Below are positions 8,244 to 17,394 of a stretch of DNA of 60,395 bases, piece by piece. This DNA comes from Synergistaceae bacterium (GTDB taxonomy: Bacteria > Synergistota > Synergistia > Synergistales > Synergistaceae), in assembly GCA_030523725.1 (NCBI GenBank), contig JAUNHV010000009.1, forward strand, positions 1 through 60,395, given 5' to 3'. Within the stretch, counting starts at the first letter, position 1. Each line of letters opens with the position of its first letter. A program made the position numbers and the translations under genes. Below the pieces are notes generated by a model. The model saw only the letters and a list, made by a program, of their open reading frames with translations. It did not search any database and was not told the origin of the DNA.

Positions 8244-9206
8244 ATGGATAGTTTATTATCTATTAGAGTTCCAGCGACAAGTGCTAACCTTGGCTCTGGC
8301 TTTGACGCCATGGGTTTTGCCCTTGGTCTGTACAACATCTTCAAGATAACAGAATTGCTACCTCAAGGTGAATATAAAATTGAAGCTAAAGGTGAAGGAG
8401 CAAAAGAGCTTACTAATCCAGAAAAGAATTTGGTTATTAAATCATATGAAAAGGCCTTGATTAAATGGGGCGTTACAGGTCCAGGCTTCACCATGTGGTG
8501 CCACAATATCATTCCTCTTTGCCGCGGACTTGGTAGTTCGTCAAGTGCCGTCGTAGCTGGTGTCCTGATTGCTAAACACCTCACAAATTATGACGCAACA
8601 GATGATGAGCTAATTACTATTATGACAGAAATCGAGGGTCACCCCGACAATGTTGCACCTTGCTTCAAGGGCGGGATGGTAGTATCATGTTGGGATAAAA
8701 CTCAGTTACGGTACGTAAAACTCCCAGCTTTAACAAAGAAAATTCTTTGTGTAGTCGCTGTTCCAGAAGAACGGGTTAGCACAAGCGACGCTAGAGCAGT
8801 TTTGCCCCAAACCGTTTCTTTTGAAGATGCCGTTTTTAATCTTGGTAGGGCAGCACTTTTGGCTTCGGCATGGGCGACAGGCAAATGGGAGCATCTGAAA
8901 TGGGGAATGGAAGACAAACTTCATCAGCCTTATAGAAACAAGCTTTTCTCTGGTGGAGATGTCATTTTTGACAGAGTTCGTGAATTGCCAGAATGTTTGT
9001 CTGTTGCAATCTCAGGATCTGGACCTTCCGTTATTGCTTTTGTTGAGGGCTCAACTGTTAGCCGCGTCGCAAACGCAATGTGCAAAACCTTTACAGAGCG
9101 TGGGGTTCGTTCTCAATTTTTTGTTCTTGAGGGAACCGAAAATGGTGCTTTTGTAAGAGCGTCCAAAGATTTACAAAAAGCACTTCAAAAGGTGGTGAAG
9201 AAGTAA
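8244..9206 (+). CDS. thrB: Homoserine kinase
   Basis: 320 residues. This GHMP kinase phosphorylates homoserine. The three GHMP motifs are visible: RVPATSANLGSGFDAMGFAL at the N-terminus, the ATP-binding loop LCRGLGSSSSAVVAG, and the C-terminal SVAISGSGPSVIAFV. It starts 9 bases after thrC and ends 1 base before the aspartokinase, so the four threonine genes form one operon. No homoserine dehydrogenase is in this operon, so hom must lie elsewhere. Confidence 0.95.
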   Translation: MDSLLSIRVPATSANLGSGFDAMGFALGLYNIFKITELLPQGEYKIEAKGEGAKELTNPEKNLVIKSYEKALIKWGVTGPGFTMWCHNIIPLCRGLGSSSSAVVAGVLIAKHLTNYDATDDELITIMTEIEGHPDNVAPCFKGGMVVSCWDKTQLRYVKLPALTKKILCVVAVPEERVSTSDARAVLPQTVSFEDAVFNLGRAALLASAWATGKWEHLKWGMEDKLHQPYRNKLFSGGDVIFDRVRELPECLSVAISGSGPSVIAFVEGSTVSRVANAMCKTFTERGVRSQFFVLEGTENGAFVRASKDLQKALQKVVKK

Positions 9207-9207
9207 A

Positions 9208-10434
9208 ATGGAATGGAAGGATAAGCCTATTACAGTCCTAAAATTTGGCGGAACATCTGTTGCCAGTCCTGAGAGGATGAGACATGTTGCAGGGATAATC
9301 GAGCGTATCAGAAACGAAGGTTATCGTGTAGCAATTGTTGCGTCTGCTATGGGAAATACGACAGATGATCTTATCGCCATTGCTGAAAGTGTTTCAATGT
9401 CACGAGATGGCAGAGAAATGGATCAGCTACTTGCAACAGGAGAACAACAGGCCTGTGCACTTTTAGCGTTAACACTGCAACAGTTTGGCATTCCTGCACA
9501 GTCCTTCACTGCAGCACAAGCCGGAATATATGCTAAAGGCTTCCCCATGGAGGGACGTATATATAAGATTGAGCCTGAGTATGTTATTAAAGCACTCGAC
9601 GAGGGCAAGGTTGCCGTTATTACAGGTTTCCAGGCTGTAACAGACTTGGGAGATGTTATAACACTAGGCCGAGGTGGTTCAGATCTTTCCTGTGTAGCAC
9701 TTGCAGCTGCCATGGGAGCAAAATCCTGTCAACTTTTGAAAGATGTTACAGGGCTCTTGACAGCTGATCCTCGAGTAGTTGAACATCCAGTAAAATTAAA
9801 ACAGATAGGTTTTGACGAAGCTATGGAGATGTCTGTCCAGGGAGCAGGCGTTATTCAAGCTCGTAGCGTTGAAATGGCAGCAAGATATAATTTACCAATA
9901 TATGTGGCATCCAGTTTTGTTGAAGAGGAGGGGACCTGGATTATGTCAGAAACAGTTAGCGAAGGACTCGTAATTAAGGCAGTCGTACAAGATACATCAA
10001 TAGCAAAAGTTGTTCTACTAGGTGTGCCTGATACACCAGGTGTAGCAGCAAAATTATTTTCAAATCTAGCGGATGAAGGCGTTAGCTCTGAAATGATAAT
10101 TCAAAATAACATGAGAGGCGGTGTCAATGACATTGGCTTCTTGGTGAAAAATCAAAATCTTGAAGCAGCAATTGCGGTTTGTCGCAAGCTTTGCGACGAA
10201 GTTGAGGCCCAGGGCGTTTCCTTTGACACAGAAGTAGCCCGCGTTTCAATTATCGGTGCAGGTATTGCAAATCATCCAGAGATCCCTTCAAAAATGTTCA
10301 AGATACTTGCGGAAGCAGGCATAAACATAGAAATGATTGCATCCACATCTCTCGCATTGACTTGTGTCGTTGCAACTCAAAATGTTGATGATGCAGTCCG
10401 AGCTCTACACAAAAATTTTATAGAAGAAGCTTAA
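9208..10434 (+). CDS. lysC: Aspartate kinase
   Basis: 408 residues, the size of monofunctional LysC. It phosphorylates aspartate as the first step of the lysine/threonine/methionine family. The N-terminal kinase domain has TVLKFGGTSVASPERM and TLGRGGSDLSCVALA. The C-terminal regulatory part has two ACT units, one at VLLGVPDTPGVAAKLFSNL and one at VSIIGAGIANHPEIPSKMF. ACT domains bind lysine or threonine, so feedback inhibition is likely. In relatives the C-terminal part can also be made from an internal start; I cannot tell here. It begins 1 base after thrB. Confidence 0.93.
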   Translation: MEWKDKPITVLKFGGTSVASPERMRHVAGIIERIRNEGYRVAIVASAMGNTTDDLIAIAESVSMSRDGREMDQLLATGEQQACALLALTLQQFGIPAQSFTAAQAGIYAKGFPMEGRIYKIEPEYVIKALDEGKVAVITGFQAVTDLGDVITLGRGGSDLSCVALAAAMGAKSCQLLKDVTGLLTADPRVVEHPVKLKQIGFDEAMEMSVQGAGVIQARSVEMAARYNLPIYVASSFVEEEGTWIMSETVSEGLVIKAVVQDTSIAKVVLLGVPDTPGVAAKLFSNLADEGVSSEMIIQNNMRGGVNDIGFLVKNQNLEAAIAVCRKLCDEVEAQGVSFDTEVARVSIIGAGIANHPEIPSKMFKILAEAGINIEMIASTSLALTCVVATQNVDDAVRALHKNFIEEA

Positions 10435-10494
10435 TAAAATTGGGTTAAGCCCATAAGCATATAAGCATATAGATTTATAGACGGAGGGGAAAAA

Positions 10495-11508
10495 ATGTCA
10501 CAACCAAATGCAAAGAAAGTTGCAGTTCTTGGCGCTACTGGTCTTGTCGGCACGGAGATGTTAAAAACACTTGAGCATTATAATTTTCCGGTGTCTGAAC
10601 TAGTTGCTCTTGCAAGTCCACGTAGTGCAGGCAAAAAATTGAAATTTAAAGGTGAGGAAATAGAGGTTAAAGCTGTTGCGGAGGAACACTTTAAAGGAGT
10701 GGACATAGCACTTTTTTCTGCTGGTGGTTCAACGTCAAAAACTTGGGCGCCAATTGCAGCAGCACAGGGAGCACTTGTCATTGATAACAGCTCTGCATGG
10801 AGAATGGATCCAGATGTTCCTCTAATTGTTCCAGAGGTTAATGCAGCGGATATCTCTTACGCAACCAAGAAGAATATTATTGCAAACCCAAATTGCTCAA
10901 CTATTATTGCAAATACAGTACTTTTTCCATTACACCTCGCTGCAGGATTAAAGTACATCAATGTCAGCACCTACCAGTCTGTTGCTGGCACTGGAATCAA
11001 AGCAATTACTTCATTAAGAGATGGAAGTGCTGCTTATCTCAACGGACAAGAATATAAGGACGAGGTATATCCACATAATATAGCTTTTAACCTCTTGCCA
11101 CATATTGGTGCATTTGATGAAGATGGAATATCTGAAGAGGAGTGGAAAATGGTCAATGAAAGCAGAAAAATTATGCATATTCCTAATCTTCAAGTATCTG
11201 GCATAACTGTTCGCGTACCAATTTTCCGTTGTCACGGTGAATCCATCACTGCACAATTTGACAAGCCATTAACTCCAGAAGAGGCAAAAGAGATTTTGAG
11301 TCATGCACCAAGTGTCAAATTGGCAGATGATCCCCAAAACAACGTTTATCCATTACCGTCAGATGTAATTGGAACATATGAAGTAAATGTCGGTCGTATA
11401 CGTCGCGATACTGGACTTGATAATGCACTTGCAATGTGGGTTGTTGGTGATAACACATTAAAGGGTGCTGCACAGAATGCTGTGCAAATTGCACTTCTTA
11501 CACTGTAA
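10495..11508 (+). CDS. asd: Aspartate-semialdehyde dehydrogenase
   Basis: 337 residues. It reduces aspartyl phosphate to aspartate semialdehyde with NADPH. The N-terminal NADP motif is VAVLGATGLVGTEMLKTLE, and the catalytic cysteine is C134 in NPNCSTIIA. The later IFRCHGESITAQF carries the substrate His/Glu region. A GGAGGGG ribosome site lies just before the ATG. The 60-base gap after lysC holds only a short repeated ATAAGCATAT motif. Its stop overlaps the next start (TAATG), coupling it to the PilM-like gene. Confidence 0.94.
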   Translation: MSQPNAKKVAVLGATGLVGTEMLKTLEHYNFPVSELVALASPRSAGKKLKFKGEEIEVKAVAEEHFKGVDIALFSAGGSTSKTWAPIAAAQGALVIDNSSAWRMDPDVPLIVPEVNAADISYATKKNIIANPNCSTIIANTVLFPLHLAAGLKYINVSTYQSVAGTGIKAITSLRDGSAAYLNGQEYKDEVYPHNIAFNLLPHIGAFDEDGISEEEWKMVNESRKIMHIPNLQVSGITVRVPIFRCHGESITAQFDKPLTPEEAKEILSHAPSVKLADDPQNNVYPLPSDVIGTYEVNVGRIRRDTGLDNALAMWVVGDNTLKGAAQNAVQIALLTL

Positions 11509-12446
11509 TGGTGCGACTTTTAAAAATTTTCAATCAAATTTACGAGCAACTTTTTAGTCGTAAAACAAAACAACAAAAGGGAGTAGGGCTCTACATAGGT
11601 GCAGAGTCCTTCTCCCTTTGTGTTATTGATAACATTGCAGAGATTGAGGAAACAACGAGGTGTTACAGCGCAAGATTCCCCGCTACAATAAAAAGCTATG
11701 CAACAGATTTCTTTACGGATAAGAGCTCAGCAAAATACATCTTCGATTTTATAAAACAGTTTGTACCACAGAAAACTGAGGATATAAATCTTATATTGCC
11801 TGATAACATTGCTAACATAGCTGTAACACCAGTACATTTTGCCACAGATATTCAGGCACGAGGTTACACTCAATTTCAATCTTCAGAGATATTTAACAGG
11901 CATCTTACAGAACCAATTTTTTCTGTATGTAGAATTGAACGCTACGTCAGTAAAAGCCCAAAGGAACAAAAATCGAAATACCTTGTTGCTTGTGCAGAAA
12001 TGGCTAACATGATAATGCTCAAGGAATGTGCAAATGCTAACAATATTGACTTAATCACAGCCGAACCAGTTGCACTTTGTGCCTTACGAGCCTTTACTAA
12101 CATATCACAGGGAAATGTTTTATTTGTATTTGCAAGCTTGACTCTTTTATTTTTTGTCACCTTGCATAACGGAAGAACAGAAAATTTTTATGCACCTGCT
12201 TTTGATGCAGAAAAAGAAGGTTTTATTGAGAAATTTTCAGAAACTATTATTTCTGTTGCTGAAAATTTTCATCCCGAACATGATACGTTGAAAATAAAAT
12301 TAGCAGGTGACGATATAAAGTATAAAATATGTGAAACTTTGGAAAAACTAAACGTTGCAAAAGAAGTTTCTCTTGCAAAATGTAAACTTGACCTTACGTC
12401 ACTAGAAGATGTACTTTCTTTTGGAGCTGCTCTGAGGAATTCATAA
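11508..12446 (+). CDS. PilM-like actin-fold protein (putative)
   Basis: 312 residues. Sequence similarity to PilM is weak but consistent: an N-terminal GVGLYIGAESFSLCVID resembles the first phosphate loop of actin-like ATPases. The middle contains YLVACAEMANMIMLKECANA and then IDLITAEPVALCALRAF, as in PilM. PilM sits in the cytoplasm and binds the PilN tail in type IV pilus or type II secretion platforms. Gene order M-N-O with overlapping ends strongly supports the call. The start overlaps the asd stop by one base. No secretin, assembly ATPase or pilin gene is nearby. Confidence 0.6.
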   Translation: MVRLLKIFNQIYEQLFSRKTKQQKGVGLYIGAESFSLCVIDNIAEIEETTRCYSARFPATIKSYATDFFTDKSSAKYIFDFIKQFVPQKTEDINLILPDNIANIAVTPVHFATDIQARGYTQFQSSEIFNRHLTEPIFSVCRIERYVSKSPKEQKSKYLVACAEMANMIMLKECANANNIDLITAEPVALCALRAFTNISQGNVLFVFASLTLLFFVTLHNGRTENFYAPAFDAEKEGFIEKFSETIISVAENFHPEHDTLKIKLAGDDIKYKICETLEKLNVAKEVSLAKCKLDLTSLEDVLSFGAALRNS

Positions 12447-13003
12447 TGCTAAGGTTGAATCTTTTCCCAATTGATGAAATAAAAGAAATGAATGCAAGAC
12501 ACATTAAGGCATTAAAACTACTAACTGCCATATCTGTCTTTATGCTAGTAGTTGCTATTATTACGATAATTGTAAAATGGCATTCACTCTGCATTACGCA
12601 GAAAGAATTGAACATGCAGCTTAATGAACTTACTAGCCTTGAAGCAAATCAGAAAGAAACTTTAGATGATTTACATACAAAACAAGAAAAAATAACGGCA
12701 CAAATAATTCAAAGCGAAAACAGCGTTGATATCTCACAATTTCTGCGCTTACTACTCCACTTAAAAAGTAAGCACGCCATCATATACGAGATAAAAGCAA
12801 CAGCCAACCAGATTGAATTTGCCGGATTCTCAAACAATCAAACCTCAGTTATTGAATTTTCAGAACAAATAAAAAAGTCCGGTCTAGTACAAGGAGTCAC
12901 CAATTTTGCAATTAATCGAGTCGAAAAAAATACAAATCTGCCAAAATATTCGCTTACTTTTCATATATTAGTAACAATGAAAAAAGGTGGAAAAACGCAA
13001 TGA
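12446..13003 (+). CDS. PilN-like inner-membrane protein (putative)
   Basis: 185 residues. A short cytoplasmic tail, LRLNLFPIDEIKE, resembles the PilN INLLP motif that PilM binds. It is followed by one membrane segment (about residues 25-45), a coiled coil rich in Glu/Gln/Lys (about 50-90), and a small alpha/beta domain, the usual PilN layout. The start overlaps the previous stop (TAATG). Its stop overlaps the next start (ATGA). Assignment rests on layout and gene order more than on residue identity. Confidence 0.6.
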   Translation: MLRLNLFPIDEIKEMNARHIKALKLLTAISVFMLVVAIITIIVKWHSLCITQKELNMQLNELTSLEANQKETLDDLHTKQEKITAQIIQSENSVDISQFLRLLLHLKSKHAIIYEIKATANQIEFAGFSNNQTSVIEFSEQIKKSGLVQGVTNFAINRVEKNTNLPKYSLTFHILVTMKKGGKTQ

Positions 13004-13476
13004 AAAACAGCTTTCTCTTGAAAGAATCATATATTTCATATGTATTTTGGAGTCTCTTTGTCATTGCACTAATTTTCTATTTTGCACTCCACATAATAAA
13101 CACAAGGTTAAGTGATATAAATTATTTGCTGTCACAAAAAAGTCAACTTGAAAGTAGAATCAGCAAAAATGCGGTTGAAATAATCACCCTGCAAAATTCT
13201 GTCAAGAGACATTCGGCTTCATTTGACAATATTCTAACGCCAGAAGCTTTTACAAGAAAATTGGAAAAGCTCTTGCAACAATATGCGTTTGCGAATGATT
13301 GTCTAACAATCAAACAAAATGATGGAGTGACAACATATTCAATTGAAGACACAACTGATTATTTTCTGCTACAATCATTCTTGCTTGAGATATGCAGACT
13401 ACGTACAAATGTTACAGATCTTTCCATGAAGGCAGAGGGTAAATATGTACATTTTGTTATTACAATTCTGAAGTAA
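13000..13476 (+). CDS. PilO-like inner-membrane protein (putative)
   Basis: 158 residues. One N-terminal membrane segment (about 13-32, YVFWSLFVIALIFYFALHI) is followed by a coiled coil and a small C-terminal domain, as in PilO/GspM proteins. It overlaps the PilN-like gene by four bases and is the last gene before a strong terminator. PilO partners PilN in the periplasm. The family call is by position and layout; the sequence itself is divergent. Confidence 0.55.
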   Translation: MKNSFLLKESYISYVFWSLFVIALIFYFALHIINTRLSDINYLLSQKSQLESRISKNAVEIITLQNSVKRHSASFDNILTPEAFTRKLEKLLQQYAFANDCLTIKQNDGVTTYSIEDTTDYFLLQSFLLEICRLRTNVTDLSMKAEGKYVHFVITILK

Positions 13477-13485
13477 ATCGCAAGC

Positions 13486-13533
13486 AGTAAAAACAACAGG
13501 CGAGGGGCATTCCCCTCGCCTGTTGTTTTTACT
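13486..13533. terminator. Strong bidirectional terminator
   Basis: A perfect 22-base inverted repeat (core CAGGCGAGGGG / CCCCTCGCCTG) has a four-base CATT loop and A and T runs at its two ends. It ends the threonine/PilMNO operon on the plus strand and carB on the minus strand. Confidence 0.92.
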
Positions 13534-13550
13534 AACCATTTTTTTATTTT

Positions 13551-16370
13551 TTAATATCCACTTGGAGCCTTCCAACCTGCACCGATAAGCGCTTCGTGAA
13601 TTGCAGCAGAAAGATTATCTGCAATGCCAAGTGATTCACCTGTTGACATCATACGCGGACCTAAATTTTTAGACATTCCTGGTAACTTGTCATTTGAGAA
13701 GACAGGCACCTTAACACCAATTTTGGTAACACCACTGTAAAGTCCTGTACCGTATGGCATATCGCTTAACTTTTCGCCAAGTGAAACACCTACTGCAATA
13801 TCAACGATTGGAAGCCCAGAGATCTTTGAGGCAATCGGAACTGTACGGCTTGCACGCGGATTTGCCTCTATAATATAGAATTCATCTTCAAAACGAACAA
13901 ACTGGACGTTAAGAAGTCCCTTTAAGCTAAGATTCTTTGAAATTTGACGAACAAACTCAAGTACTTGATTTTGGTCTTTTTTAGAAAGTGAATAACACGG
14001 GAAAATTGCCATGGAGTCCCCCGAGTGGACACCACTTGGGTCAATGTGCTCAAATATACCTGGGATAAGGACATCTTCACCATCGCAAATCGCATCGACC
14101 TCGTATTCTCTGCCGTGAATAAACTGGTCAAGCATAACACGAGCGCCAGGCATTACGTCAAATGCCTCACCCAGAACGGATCTAAGTTCCTGTTCATTAT
14201 GTGCAACTGTCATAGCAACACCACCAATGACAAAGCTTGGGCGAACCATTATCGGATATCCATATTTTGTTACCACTTCAAGAGCCTCATCTATGGAAGC
14301 AACATCCCATCCCTTAGGCTCATTAACACCAATCTGTGCCAAAAGGCGTGAGAATTTTCCTCTGTCTTCTGTTGTATCTATCGCTTCTGCGGAGCTACCA
14401 AAGAGTTGAACACCGCATTTTGCAAGATCAAGCCCAAGATTTAATGATGTTTGCCCACCAAAGCATGCAAAGACACCACGCGTTTTTTCCCTTTCAAGTA
14501 TCGGCAGTGCATCTCCAGCCGTGAGTGGCTCTACATAAAGGGCGTTTGAAGTATCACTATCAGTACTTACAGTTTCTGGGTTAACATTTATCATAACAGC
14601 TCTGAGCCCACGACGACGAACTGCTTCTGCAGCTTTGACACAGCAATAGTCAAATTCAACACCTTGTGCAATTTTTATTGGACCAGATCCCAAAACGACT
14701 ATGGAACCATCAACATTTGGAGCTTCTTGTCTGCCTTCAGCAATGTCTCTTGGAACACCGTAGTAATAACCACTACCCTCGTCACCCTTGTGTTGTGCGA
14801 CCTTTTTATAACGAATGTATTTACCAAGCTCCTCTTTTCTCTTGCGAACATTTCCTTCATCGACATTTGTAAGAACTGTAATTTGTTCTTCATTGAAACC
14901 AAGGTCAATTGCACGCTTCAACGCTTCATCGGTAAGACCTTCTTGCTCGAGAGTGTTTGCAACATCTACAATTTTCTTCAAACAATTAATAAAGTGCTGA
15001 CCGATGTATGTCTTCTTTGCTAATTCCCTTGTAGAAGTAACACCACGACGTAAAAGTTCCGCCATGGCTTCCATTCTCAAATGAGTCGGCAGTAACACAT
15101 CGTTCCAAAGCTCTTCTTCAGATTTCATACGAAGCTTAGGGAATGGAATTGTATGTTTATATGAGATTGAGCGATACGCCTTTACAATAGCCTGTGTGTA
15201 GTTTTCTGCTAGAGAAAGCACCTCACCCGTTGCCTTCATTTGTGAGCCAAGTTTTTTATTTATACCAGGGAAGGATTCAAATGGGAATGTTGGAACCTTA
15301 ACTGCGACATAATCCAGTTGAGGCTCTTTTGTAGCATAACCCTCACCCGTAACAGGATCTGGGATTTCATCAAGGTTTTGTCCTATTGCTATATGAGTTG
15401 CAATACGTGCAATTGGGTAACCTGTAGCTTTTGAGGCAAGGGCAGATGAACGGCTTGCACGTGGATTAACCTCTATAACATAATATTCAAAGGTACCATC
15501 AGTTTTATCATTCAATGCAAACTGAACATTGCAAGCACCGCAAATTTCAAGCTCATCGACTATGTCAAAAGCTGCCTGTTTCAAAGTTTTCCAAGCTTTT
15601 CTGGAAACCGTCTGAATAGGAGACACAACAACAGAGTCGCCAGTATGAATACCCATTGGATCAATGTTTTCCATGCTACAAACAAGAACTTTATTGCCTA
15701 CTTTGTCACGAACAACCTCAGTCTCTATTTCGTGCCAACCAAGCAGATATCTTTCGACAAGTGCCTTATGTATTGGGCTTGCTTCAAGTGCATCTTCCGT
15801 TTGTTGGACCAGGTCCTCTTCACGATAAACAACAGAGTTACCAGTACCACCAAGTGTGAAATCAGGACGGAGAATCAAGGGGAAAGGATTATGTGCTGCA
15901 AATTCTTTTGCTTCACGAACAGTAGAAATACCACGACTTTCTACTATTGGCTGCATCGCATGTAACATCGCATGTCGAAATGGTTCACGACCTTCAGCTC
16001 GCCAAATTGATTTTGCAGAAGTGCCAAGCACGCGGCAACCATATTTTTCCCAAATCCCCAACTCTTCACATTCCATGCAAAGATTCAAGGCAGTTTGTCC
16101 ACCAAGCGTTGCAAGCACGCCATCGGGATTTTCTGTCCTTAAGATTTCTTCTATGTATTCTTTGGTCAATGGCCTTATGTAAACTTTGTCCGCAACAGTG
16201 TTGTCTGTCTGGATGGTTGCAGGATTGCTGTTCAAAAGCACAACATAAATTCCTTCGCTACGTAGAACTCTACATGCCTGAGTACCTGCATAGTCAAACT
16301 CTGCAGCTTGACCAATTTTTATTGGACCTGACCCTAATACCAACACTTTTTTCAAAGATTTGTCTCTCAT
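13551..16370 (-). CDS. carB: Carbamoyl-phosphate synthase large subunit lacking the C-terminal allosteric domain
   Basis: 939 residues, against about 1070 in typical CarB. It makes carbamoyl phosphate for arginine and pyrimidines from bicarbonate, ammonia (supplied by CarA) and two ATP. Both ATP-grasp halves are intact: the first begins VLVLGSGPIKIGQAAEFDYA and has VIEVNPRASRSSALASKATG; the second begins SGPIKIAQGVEFDYC and has IIEANPRASRTVPIASKISG. The protein stops right after the second synthetase domain, where E. coli CarB residue 936 would be. The MGS-like domain that binds UMP, IMP and ornithine is absent. A TAA and the strong terminator follow at once, so this is not a visible frameshift. 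GGAGAGGG precedes the ATG. No carA is adjacent. Confidence 0.93.
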   Translation of the reverse strand: MRDKSLKKVLVLGSGPIKIGQAAEFDYAGTQACRVLRSEGIYVVLLNSNPATIQTDNTVADKVYIRPLTKEYIEEILRTENPDGVLATLGGQTALNLCMECEELGIWEKYGCRVLGTSAKSIWRAEGREPFRHAMLHAMQPIVESRGISTVREAKEFAAHNPFPLILRPDFTLGGTGNSVVYREEDLVQQTEDALEASPIHKALVERYLLGWHEIETEVVRDKVGNKVLVCSMENIDPMGIHTGDSVVVSPIQTVSRKAWKTLKQAAFDIVDELEICGACNVQFALNDKTDGTFEYYVIEVNPRASRSSALASKATGYPIARIATHIAIGQNLDEIPDPVTGEGYATKEPQLDYVAVKVPTFPFESFPGINKKLGSQMKATGEVLSLAENYTQAIVKAYRSISYKHTIPFPKLRMKSEEELWNDVLLPTHLRMEAMAELLRRGVTSTRELAKKTYIGQHFINCLKKIVDVANTLEQEGLTDEALKRAIDLGFNEEQITVLTNVDEGNVRKRKEELGKYIRYKKVAQHKGDEGSGYYYGVPRDIAEGRQEAPNVDGSIVVLGSGPIKIAQGVEFDYCCVKAAEAVRRRGLRAVMINVNPETVSTDSDTSNALYVEPLTAGDALPILEREKTRGVFACFGGQTSLNLGLDLAKCGVQLFGSSAEAIDTTEDRGKFSRLLAQIGVNEPKGWDVASIDEALEVVTKYGYPIMVRPSFVIGGVAMTVAHNEQELRSVLGEAFDVMPGARVMLDQFIHGREYEVDAICDGEDVLIPGIFEHIDPSGVHSGDSMAIFPCYSLSKKDQNQVLEFVRQISKNLSLKGLLNVQFVRFEDEFYIIEANPRASRTVPIASKISGLPIVDIAVGVSLGEKLSDMPYGTGLYSGVTKIGVKVPVFSNDKLPGMSKNLGPRMMSTGESLGIADNLSAAIHEALIGAGWKAPSGY

Positions 16371-16418
16371 TTACCCTCTCCACATTTACAATACAAAATA
16401 GGCAATTAAAACTTCGCA

Positions 16419-16448
16419 ATTATAATGCTTATGCGTACAGCTTGTCAA
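16419..16448 (-). promoter_or_regulatory. Promoter of carB
   Basis: On the minus strand TTGACA (16443-16448) and TATAAT (16419-16424) are separated by 18 bases. Transcription would start about 40 bases before carB, leaving no room for a pyrimidine attenuator or T-box. Confidence 0.75.
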
Positions 16449-16491
16449 ACACTAAAATCAAAAAACAGATCATTGTTTTCTTGATTTTGCT

Positions 16492-16524
16492 CAAAAAAAA
16501 ACAACTGCTCACAGGAACAGTTGT
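16492..16524 (-). terminator. Terminator of the tRNA-Lys/tRNA-Glu unit
   Basis: On the minus strand a hairpin with arms ACAACTG / CAGTTGT is followed by nine T. It lies 12 bases after tRNA-Glu and just before the carB promoter. Confidence 0.75.
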
Positions 16525-16536
16525 CTGAATTTTTAA

Positions 16537-16612
16537 TGGCGGTCCTAACGAGATTCGAACTCGTGCCGCGGCCTTGAAAGGGCCGTGTCCTAGGCCTCTA
16601 GACGATAGGACC
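16537..16612 (-). tRNA. tRNA-Glu (UUC)
   Basis: 76 bases with encoded CCA. The acceptor stem is GGTCCTA / TAGGACC and the anticodon loop is CTTTCAA with anticodon TTC. The T arm contains GTTCGAATC. It is transcribed after tRNA-Lys. Confidence 0.97.
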
Positions 16613-16624
16613 AAAACGAAAGGA

Positions 16625-16700
16625 TGGTGAGCCGTTCGGGACTTGAACCCGAGACACCCGGATTAAAAGTCCGGTGCTCTACCGACTGAGCTAACGGCTC
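16625..16700 (-). tRNA. tRNA-Lys (UUU)
   Basis: 76 bases with encoded CCA. The acceptor stem is GAGCCGT / ACGGCTC and the anticodon loop is CTTTTAA with anticodon TTT. The T arm contains GTTCAAGTC. It is the first gene of the two-tRNA unit. Confidence 0.97.
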
Positions 16701-16718
16701 TCGACATCACGAGAGAGT

Positions 16719-16746
16719 ATTTTACAGCAAAATCCATAAAAGTCAA
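16719..16746 (-). promoter_or_regulatory. Promoter of the tRNA-Lys/tRNA-Glu unit
   Basis: On the minus strand TTGACT (16741-16746) and TAAAAT (16719-16724) are separated by 16 bases, placing the start shortly before tRNA-Lys. Confidence 0.7.
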
Positions 16747-16836
16747 GAGGGTAATTGTAAAAATGTGTTGACGACACTGCGCAGACCCCCAAAATGCAAA
16801 AAAATCAAGTTTTTTTTATATTGTTTTTATTCATGT

Positions 16837-16842
16837 TATAAT
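16837..16842 (+). promoter_or_regulatory. Candidate -10 box of the deaminase gene
   Basis: A perfect TATAAT lies 48 bases before the deaminase start. The expected -35 region is only T/A-rich, so the promoter is tentative. Confidence 0.4.
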
Positions 16843-16889
16843 AGATGAGCATTTTGTCAATTACTCTTTCAAAGCTCAGGAGGTAAACA

Positions 16890-17333
16890 ATGGACAATAG
16901 ACCGACATGGGACGAATATTTTATGGAGATAGCAACAGTTGCAGCAAAACGTAGTACTTGCCTTAGGCGCGCAGTCGGAGCAGTTATTGTAAAGGATAAT
17001 CACATAATTTCAACAGGATACAACGGTTCACCCAAAGGCACCCCACACTGTAAAAAGACTGGTTGTATCCGTCAATTAAATAATATCCCCTCTGGCGAAA
17101 GGCACGAATTTTGCCGTGGAAGCCACGCAGAAATAAACGCCATTGCACAGGCAGCCTCTGTAGGTACAACAACAAAGGGTGCTACTCTCTACTGCACACA
17201 TCAACCATGTGCTTTTTGTGCAAAAGCTATCATCAATGCTGGAATAAAAAAAATCATCTACGCCCACCCTTATCCCGATGAAATTGGTACAAGTCTCCTC
17301 AAAGAAGCAGGACTTGAAATAACGGAGCTTTAA
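16890..17333 (+). CDS. dCMP deaminase (ComEB-like) family cytidine/deoxycytidylate deaminase
   Basis: 147 residues, normal for this family. It deaminates dCMP to dUMP, feeding thymidylate synthesis. The zinc site is complete: H79 and E81 in GSHAEINAIAQ, and C107 and C110 in QPCAFC. The CxxC-like insert TPHCKKTGCIRQ is typical of dCMP deaminases and may hold a second zinc. AGGAGG lies 9 bases before the ATG. It is a single gene between two tRNA units. Confidence 0.88.
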   Translation: MDNRPTWDEYFMEIATVAAKRSTCLRRAVGAVIVKDNHIISTGYNGSPKGTPHCKKTGCIRQLNNIPSGERHEFCRGSHAEINAIAQAASVGTTTKGATLYCTHQPCAFCAKAIINAGIKKIIYAHPYPDEIGTSLLKEAGLEITEL

Positions 17334-17394
17334 CATAAACTCAGCTGAAAAAAATAATTTAGGATATTTTTTAGGTATTTTTTATCCTTCCCCC

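Noticed and set aside
14025-16528. Several plus-strand frames opposite carB
   Set aside because: They are shadows of a highly conserved minus-strand gene and show no family features.
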